From NCBI GenBank assembly GCA_016703225.1, contig JADJCM010000001.1, positions 1,674,001 through 1,738,000 on the forward strand: DNA of 64,000 nucleotides, given 5' to 3'. How positions within the stretch are numbered: position 1 is the stretch's first letter; each line of letters opens with the position of its first letter. Shown here one piece after another: positions 58,626-64,000 of this stretch. The position numbers and the translations under genes are program-made. The stretch is from Lysobacterales bacterium. GTDB taxonomy: Bacteria; Pseudomonadota; Gammaproteobacteria; Xanthomonadales; Ahniellaceae. The notes beneath the pieces were generated by a model that searched no databases, was not told the origin of the DNA, and was given only the letters and a program-made list of their open reading frames with translations.

Positions 58626-60731
58626 TCATTGCGACCAAGTGAATCCCATCCGATGGCGCCGACCATCCTCCTTCAGCGCGCATTCCGAGCGTAGCGCCAC
58701 GGCGAGAGCTTCGGCGCTTCGGAAAGGCTCGAATCGGTGGAGTCGGGCCATCGCCGCGAAGTCGCCTGGCGTCAGCACATCGAGTCCACGCAGGAGACCG
58801 ACCATCCCACTTTCGGTGGCATCGAGACCGAGGTCGGCACAGACGACCTGGAGGAGGTCGGAGGCCTGATCGGGCTTCAGGTAACCAAGCTTGAGCTTCA
58901 GATCGAAGCGACGCAGTGCGGCCTGGTCCAGCACGTCCATCAGGTTGGTCGACGCGATGAACACGCCGTTGAACTGTTCCATCTGCACCAGCAGTTCGTT
59001 GACCATCGACAGCTCCCAGTTGCGCTGGCCATTCCGCCGATCGCGCAGGAATGTGTCGACTTCATCGAGCATCAGGATGGCGCCATCCCGATGGGCTTCG
59101 CGAAACGCCGTGGCGATGCCCTTTTCGGTCTGGCCCACGTACATGCCAAGCAGCTCCGACGCCTTGCGCTGGAGGAGTGGGCGTTCCAGGTGACGCGCGA
59201 GCCACGCTCCCAACGCCGACTTGCCCGTGCCGGGCGGCCCGTAGAGACAGATTCGTGCCGCCCCTTCCCGACGAATGCCTTCCGCGATCGACACCAAGTC
59301 GGCGTCTGTCGTCAGGTATCGCGGGTCATAGTACGGGGGCAATGCGTCCGCGCGACTCAGTAGCGCAGGCTCACCTTGCGCTCTGAGCGTGCTGTCGATC
59401 AGTCGGACCACGGCACCGGACGCGCCGATCGAGTCTGCTCGACGCTGCGCCGATGCGACGACCGCGCATGCGCGCGACAGCAAGGCCGGCGTCACGTTGG
59501 CGGACTCGGCGATCCGTCCGGCATCGGCAGTGTTCACCATGGCGCCGGCATAGCGCTGGACGAGTTGCTTGCGTTGCAGCCGCGGCGGGACGCCCAGTTC
59601 GATGATGCCGTCGAAGCGACGGACGAAGGCCGGATCGAGGTCATCGATCGAATTGGAGATCCAGACGGTCGGGACCCGATTGTCTTCGAGCATGCGGTTC
59701 ATCCACGCCTTGTGCGACTGTGCGGCACTGCCACGCAAGCCGATCACCGATTCCCGGAAGACATCCTCGGACTCATCGAAGACCAGCAGCGCATTGCGCG
59801 CATTCAGCAGCGACTGTGCCAGCCGATGCGCCTGCAGGCGCATCTCGCCGCGCAACAACTCACCGTCTTCACTCTCCGAAGCGATCTCGAAGGCAGCCGC
59901 ACCGACCTCGGCAGCAAGCACGCGGGCGAGTTCTGACTTCCCCGTGCCGGGTCGTCCGTAGACCAGCAGATTGACGCCAATGCGACCGCTGGCGAGCGAT
60001 TCGGCAAGGTGAGGAACGAGGATCGTCAGCAGGTCCTCGACATGCACATAGTCGTGTCGGACCAAGGTCGGTACTGCACATCTCGAAACGGCATGTGCTA
60101 ACAAGTCGACGACGTCCTCGGAGGGCTGCAGGAGAGCATCCGCGAATCGCGGTGACAGCAGCGCGATGCGATCGTCCAGCGTCTGGCTCGCCCGGGGCGA
60201 GACGGTCACCAGGCCGCTCTTCAGCAATGGTCCGGTCGGAGCCAGAGCCTGGCGGACATCGGTGATATCCAGCCGAAGCACATGGGCCAATGTCGCGTGC
60301 AGCGTGTCGCGGGAGCCATTGCCCGAGTACAAGGCTGCATTCTCCAGAATCGGATCGAGATGCAGCATCGCGACGAACTCCATCAGTCGTCGCTCCCGCG
60401 CGGTCAATCCGACCAGTTCGCCCAGCCTGGACACATGCGCAGCGAGAGCGACGGGTACGCCTGCCTCGGTTCGTGAGGCCCAATGCTCCAGGACCTGAAG
60501 GCGTTCCCGCATTGCCTGAAGACGGGCCTTGTCGCAGTCGCTTTCCACCCACGGACCAAGGCCCAGCTTCTCGGCGAGCGCGTCGTCCGAGAATCCGCTG
60601 CGACTCAGGAATTCGCTGCCGCCCTTGACGCGCGTGAGCATGCGCATTGCCCAGAGCATCGTCAGGGTCGGCGGCTCTTGCGCGCCGGGGTTCCATGCTT
60701 CTCGATCCAGGGGGATGGTCGCGGTTTCCAT
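58626..60731 (-). CDS. Two-domain AAA+ ATPase
   Basis: The 701-aa protein has a helical N-terminal region to about residue 220 and two AAA+ modules. The first has Walker A GRPGTGKS (259-266), Walker B LLVFDE (315-320) and a sensor WISNSIDD. The second has Walker A GPPGTGKS (498-505), Walker B ILMLDEVD (552-559), IASTNL and the arginine-finger-like RRFD. The second resembles FtsH/p97-type unfoldase modules. It is the first gene of the five-gene minus-strand operon and could be its sensor or motor. Start ATG 60731 precedes METATIPLDREAW. Confidence 0.85.
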   Translation of the reverse strand: METATIPLDREAWNPGAQEPPTLTMLWAMRMLTRVKGGSEFLSRSGFSDDALAEKLGLGPWVESDCDKARLQAMRERLQVLEHWASRTEAGVPVALAAHVSRLGELVGLTARERRLMEFVAMLHLDPILENAALYSGNGSRDTLHATLAHVLRLDITDVRQALAPTGPLLKSGLVTVSPRASQTLDDRIALLSPRFADALLQPSEDVVDLLAHAVSRCAVPTLVRHDYVHVEDLLTILVPHLAESLASGRIGVNLLVYGRPGTGKSELARVLAAEVGAAAFEIASESEDGELLRGEMRLQAHRLAQSLLNARNALLVFDESEDVFRESVIGLRGSAAQSHKAWMNRMLEDNRVPTVWISNSIDDLDPAFVRRFDGIIELGVPPRLQRKQLVQRYAGAMVNTADAGRIAESANVTPALLSRACAVVASAQRRADSIGASGAVVRLIDSTLRAQGEPALLSRADALPPYYDPRYLTTDADLVSIAEGIRREGAARICLYGPPGTGKSALGAWLARHLERPLLQRKASELLGMYVGQTEKGIATAFREAHRDGAILMLDEVDTFLRDRRNGQRNWELSMVNELLVQMEQFNGVFIASTNLMDVLDQAALRRFDLKLKLGYLKPDQASDLLQVVCADLGLDATESGMVGLLRGLDVLTPGDFAAMARLHRFEPFRSAEALAVALRSECALKEDGRRHRMGFTWSQ

Positions 60732-60935
60732 GAGGCCAGCATCGCGCCTTGCGCGACAGGACATGTCGCATGACGTCGACCAGATTGGCGCCTTGGGTTC
60801 ACGCGACTACTGCGTCGATGCGGCGATCCAAGCCGAAAGCCGCATGCCACGGTCGAAGCCCGGACTGGCGAGGAATGGCCCGTGCGCGGCAGAATCGACT
60901 GCAACCGGCCTGCTCAGTATCACGAGGAATCGCGC

Positions 60936-61307
60936 ATGACTTCGAAAGCGAACGAGTATGTCGGTGACCTGATCCTCGACTACGACGACGGGCACCACCA
61001 TGAGGAATACACGGCCGAAGTCACGCGGGCGTCGATCGTAGGCGACGACTGGATCGTCCAGTTCAGCGGAACCGACAGCGACCTCGGTCGCTACATCGGC
61101 GAGATGCGCCTGCACTGCGCCGGCAAGACCTTGAAAGGCCAAGGCACGTTTCGGTCCGACCGCCAGCCCGCCGTGACCGCCACGATCAACGCAAAGCTAC
61201 ATCGGAAAAGCAAAACGCAAGCAACCTGCGAAGGCACCTGGCACGAACCGGGCGATGCAAGCGCTTATGCGATGACGTTGGAGCTTGTGGCGGCGAGGCC
61301 GCAGTGA
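60936..61307 (+). CDS. Hypothetical protein
   Basis: The 123-aa product reads NEYVGDLILDYDDGHHHEEYTAEVTRASIVGDDWIVQFSG and later GRYIGEMRLHCAGKTLKGQGTF, with a beta-rich pattern. It is divergent from the AAA+ operon. I do not recognise the family. ATG 60936 starts the well-formed part. Confidence 0.55.
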   Translation: MTSKANEYVGDLILDYDDGHHHEEYTAEVTRASIVGDDWIVQFSGTDSDLGRYIGEMRLHCAGKTLKGQGTFRSDRQPAVTATINAKLHRKSKTQATCEGTWHEPGDASAYAMTLELVAARPQ

Positions 61308-61369
61308 CTTCCACCAGTCAGCCAGTCACAGACATCGTGATCCAAGCCCGCATGTGAACCGCTGATTCG

Positions 61370-62017
61370 TCACTTACGGATCATGGCAACCCATGCGGCC
61401 CAGGCTTCGTGCTGGTCGCTACTGCCGTGCCTGACCCTGCTGACCTTGCTCCTGGCGAACTCAACGCGCATCTCGTGTGAACTTACGCAAGCCTTGACCT
61501 GCTTCTCCCACTCATCCAGATAGCGTCGGACTCGGCTTGTCGCGCTGGTGTCTTTCCGATCCGGAATTGTTGCATCGGTATACCAACCCAGCACGCCACA
61601 TTGGAGCGGAGATTTTCCCGCAGTTCGATTCAGCGCATCGCACAGGCGATCAACATCGCGTTGGATCGCGTCATTCCACACATACACCGGTGACTTGATT
61701 TCGATGATCGCGCGTGGAGTTTCGTTGCTGTAGTACGCCGTGAGGTCAAATCTGGCCTTCTTGGGTACGGCTCGCGAGCGTCGTCCGCGAAGTTCCGCCT
61801 TAGCCGACTTAAGCACCGTCGAACGTTGCTGCTCAAGATGGACCCATCCCTGATCACCGAGCGTCTTTGCCAAGCGATCCGCCACTCTGGCAGTGACGTA
61901 GTACTCGGGAAGCTCGTTCAGCCACATGCCGAATTGTTCGCCCGCCGCACCGGCAGCGTCAACGATGCCGTCAAGTACGGCCTTCTTGATTGCGGAAAGC
62001 GGAATTGCCCTAGACAT
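61370..62017 (-). CDS. PD-(D/E)XK-like nuclease candidate
   Basis: The 215-aa product has a core KARFDLTAYYSNETPRAIIEIKSPVYVW, with Asp and a following E-x-K on the next strand, as in PD-(D/E)XK nucleases. RDVDRLCDALNRT follows. No partner methylase is present. It may be a restriction-like nuclease or an accessory of the neighbouring system. A longer start is possible upstream of 62017. Confidence 0.55.
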   Translation of the reverse strand: MSRAIPLSAIKKAVLDGIVDAAGAAGEQFGMWLNELPEYYVTARVADRLAKTLGDQGWVHLEQQRSTVLKSAKAELRGRRSRAVPKKARFDLTAYYSNETPRAIIEIKSPVYVWNDAIQRDVDRLCDALNRTAGKSPLQCGVLGWYTDATIPDRKDTSATSRVRRYLDEWEKQVKACVSSHEMRVEFARSKVSRVRHGSSDQHEAWAAWVAMIRK

Positions 62018-62164
62018 GCCCCCTGCCTCCGTTGTGATGAGAGCCTGCAGCCTACCGCATGCGACTTCCCGGCTCATGCTGCTCCGCGGCAATGTTCGGC
62101 GACCGGTGCGACGTAGGGTGTCGCATTGGTGAGCACACTGCGCTCCCCTCAACGGAGAGCAGTG

Positions 62165-62953
62165 ATGAGCGATGTGCAGGAGCAAGGGGGTGCGGAGCCC
62201 CTGTCGGCTTGGTACTGGTTGTTCATGCCCGCCGGTGCCGGACTGATCGTGATGGCGATCCGCAGTGTCGGGAGGCAGGAGGGTGCGCACGTTTGGTTGG
62301 TCGGGATCGCGGCATTGACCGGCTATGTCGCGTTGTCGAGTGTGGTGTGGCGCGTTGCGGACTGGCTACGGCGGGAGATGATGCCGGTGGCATTCATCAG
62401 CACGGGCTTTCTCGACACGATTCGGGTGCGCGTGTTCTGGGCAGTGGGGCCGCAGTTCTTCGGGCTCTTGTTCCTGGCGCTCGCGGGTTGCATGTCCGTG
62501 GCTGGCTGGGGCAGTCCGTCGAGATCGAACAAGTCGGTTGCGGGGACGCAGACGGTTGCACCGGTTGCAGTTGTGCAGACAACGGAGGAAAAGCCGGAGG
62601 AACATCGCGATCCGGCGCCGGTGAACGCCAAGTCTGCCACCAGCCTTTGCGCCAAGCCTGACGTGCTTGCCCTGGTTCGCGATGAGATCCACGGCGCCTT
62701 GATCATGCAGATCAAGGTGACGCATCGCGTGAACCTCGACATGGCGCAGATGCGGCGCATGGCTCGCATCGACCTTGGCAACGTCCGCGAGGTACAGGAG
62801 GCACCATACTTCATCGACTGCCTGGCCAGTTTCGACCAGCGCGCCGACTCGACTGCTGCGGAGTATGGGCTTACCGCCGTTCACGACCCTGAGCTCACGT
62901 ACTGGATCCAGCGTGATGCCTCGGGCAATCTGCAAGTCGGCGTCGGAGACTGA
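62165..62953 (+). CDS. Membrane protein with a soluble C-terminal domain
   Basis: The 262-aa product has three hydrophobic helices (YWLFMPAGAGLIVMAI, WLVGIAALTGYVALSSVVW and FFGLLFLALAGCMSVAGW). A linker follows and then a C-terminal domain from about residue 145 (SLCAKPDVLALVRDEIHGALI). The family is unknown. It is divergent from the 61370 nuclease gene and 8 nt before a WYL regulator, so probably co-transcribed with it. Confidence 0.6.
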   Translation: MSDVQEQGGAEPLSAWYWLFMPAGAGLIVMAIRSVGRQEGAHVWLVGIAALTGYVALSSVVWRVADWLRREMMPVAFISTGFLDTIRVRVFWAVGPQFFGLLFLALAGCMSVAGWGSPSRSNKSVAGTQTVAPVAVVQTTEEKPEEHRDPAPVNAKSATSLCAKPDVLALVRDEIHGALIMQIKVTHRVNLDMAQMRRMARIDLGNVREVQEAPYFIDCLASFDQRADSTAAEYGLTAVHDPELTYWIQRDASGNLQVGVGD

Positions 62954-62961
62954 GGGCGACC

Positions 62962-64000
62962 ATGGGACACGAACGCGACGCACACCTGCCGGTGAAGTTG
63001 CTGGATGCATTGCCGGTGGACGGGCATGGCGCCACCGTGCGCGAGTTGATGCAAAAGCTCGGCCTGGCTGAGAGTCGCACCGTCGAACGCCGGATCCAGC
63101 GCCAACTGGAGCGGCTGTGCGAGTCGGACGTCGGGCGGGTGGAGCGGGTGCGCGAGCGATTGGAAAGCGATCATGCGCGAGCGATCCGCTATCGGAAGTT
63201 GTTCGCCCAGTCGGGGTCGTCCGGAGTACAACGCTCCAAGAGGCTGCAGGTTGCCATCCAGGCCAAGCTTGTCCTCGACCATCTGCGCCCGGTGCTGCCA
63301 TTCGATCTCGGCGAAGAACTCACCGCGAGCTTGCGGCAGGCGGAATCGTCGTTCGAACCGCTGCGTCGCGCCCGGCAAGTCGTGTGGACCGACCGGATCC
63401 GCGTGGTGCCTGCCGGTCATCCCCTAAAGGCACCGCGACTCGATGCCAAGGTTCAACGTGAGGTCGAGACCGCCATCGATCGTGGGCGACAACTTCGGAT
63501 GCGCTATCGCCGAGGACCGGACGGCAATGCGCGGGAGATCGTCTGTCACCCGCTGGGCCTGCTGTTCCGACCTCCGGTGCTGTACCTGATTGCGCGAACA
63601 GGAAGGCGCGATCCGACGCAGTACGCATTGCATCGCATGGTCGAAGCCGAAGCGCTGGCGTCGCCCGCGGACACGTCCGACTTCGACTTCGACGCGTACC
63701 TGCACAGCGGCGCCGCAGATATGGCTTGGAGCGATCGGCCACTGCGGTTGGTCGTGGCGGCAAGAGCGGCGTTCGCGAAGATTTGGGATGGCACACCACT
63801 CGGTGACGATCAGGCCATCACCCCGATGGTCGATGAGGACTACCCGTGGCGCATCAGCGCGACCGTTCCCGATTCGCACCTGCTGCGCGCCTACCTGCTG
63901 AGCCTTGGCACCGAAGTCATCGTTCTGGAGCCACGCGAGATCGCGGATTGGGTGGTTGACCAAGCCACCGCGATGGCTGCGGAGATTCGTGCCCGCCTGC
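62962..64000 (+). CDS. WYL-domain regulator (partial, runs off the window)
   Basis: The frame from ATG 62962 stays open for 346 codons to the end of the window. It has a winged-helix start (VKLLDALPVDGHGATVRELMQKLGLAESRTVERRIQRQLERLC). A WYL domain follows with GRQLRMRYRRGPDGNAREIVCHPLGLLFRPPVLYLIARTG and DPTQYALHRMVEAEAL. It is the second WYL regulator within 8 kb and only distantly similar to the one at 55379. Confidence 0.85.
   Translation, partial: MGHERDAHLPVKLLDALPVDGHGATVRELMQKLGLAESRTVERRIQRQLERLCESDVGRVERVRERLESDHARAIRYRKLFAQSGSSGVQRSKRLQVAIQAKLVLDHLRPVLPFDLGEELTASLRQAESSFEPLRRARQVVWTDRIRVVPAGHPLKAPRLDAKVQREVETAIDRGRQLRMRYRRGPDGNAREIVCHPLGLLFRPPVLYLIARTGRRDPTQYALHRMVEAEALASPADTSDFDFDAYLHSGAADMAWSDRPLRLVVAARAAFAKIWDGTPLGDDQAITPMVDEDYPWRISATVPDSHLLRAYLLSLGTEVIVLEPREIADWVVDQATAMAAEIRARL

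Overview
The window is 64 kb of GC-rich, densely coding DNA from a gammaproteobacterium, most likely a Lysobacterales (Xanthomonadales) relative. This placement is an inference from the mix of gene families (DUF3034 protein, REP repeats with a RAYT transposase, secreted proteins ending in a DGFE-like tail, IPTL-CTERM-like tails), not from a marker-gene tree. Core genes (cca, glmU, glmS, hemL, thiE, rplM-rpsI, tRNA-Gln) alternate with accessory blocks.

Left part (1-14 kb): the end of an AbiEi antitoxin and a frameshifted AbiEii toxin; a globin lipoprotein with a DUF3034 protein; cca followed by four 23-bp tandem repeats; then secreted proteins (a frameshifted Calx-beta metalloprotease, two paralogous CWW-motif proteins, a DUF11-like protein) interspersed with a REP family, its RAYT transposase and an XRE/AbiEii pair. 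glmU and an RHH/PIN toxin-antitoxin pair follow.

Middle (14-47 kb): a membrane glycan locus (two large polytopic proteins, a GT2 glycosyltransferase, an SMR-like transporter); glmS followed by a small membrane gene and a second, diverged copy of the glmS 3' end; small membrane and secreted genes, several frameshifted; TetR with an Lnt-like N-acyltransferase; a PutP-like symporter; tryptophanase overlapping an XdhC-like gene; two tandem membrane GGDEF/EAL proteins with non-canonical motifs; hemL-thiE, rubredoxin, SirB1-like, DUF192, PilZ, PAP2 and MaoC-like genes. An IS1202/ISNCY-type element with 18-bp direct repeats sits directly against the -35 box of the rplM-rpsI promoter.

Right part (47.6-64 kb): an accessory island beginning at tRNA-Gln. 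Its first half is fragmentary: an excisionase-like gene, palindromes, paralogous small proteins, a three-gene operon of unknown function, a histone-deacetylase-like gene cut by an IS21 istB remnant, and other remnants. Its second half is an intact, tightly packed minus-strand operon: two-domain AAA+ ATPase, 68-aa protein, DUF262/DUF1524 GmrSD-like nuclease, WYL regulator, DUF2779 Cas4-like/DEDD-like nuclease. Beyond it lie a PD-(D/E)XK-like protein, a membrane protein and a second WYL regulator that runs off the window. This operon is the best candidate for an undescribed defence system.

Six single-base indels break otherwise well conserved genes, all at short homopolymers. They may be assembly errors, so the pseudogene calls are provisional.
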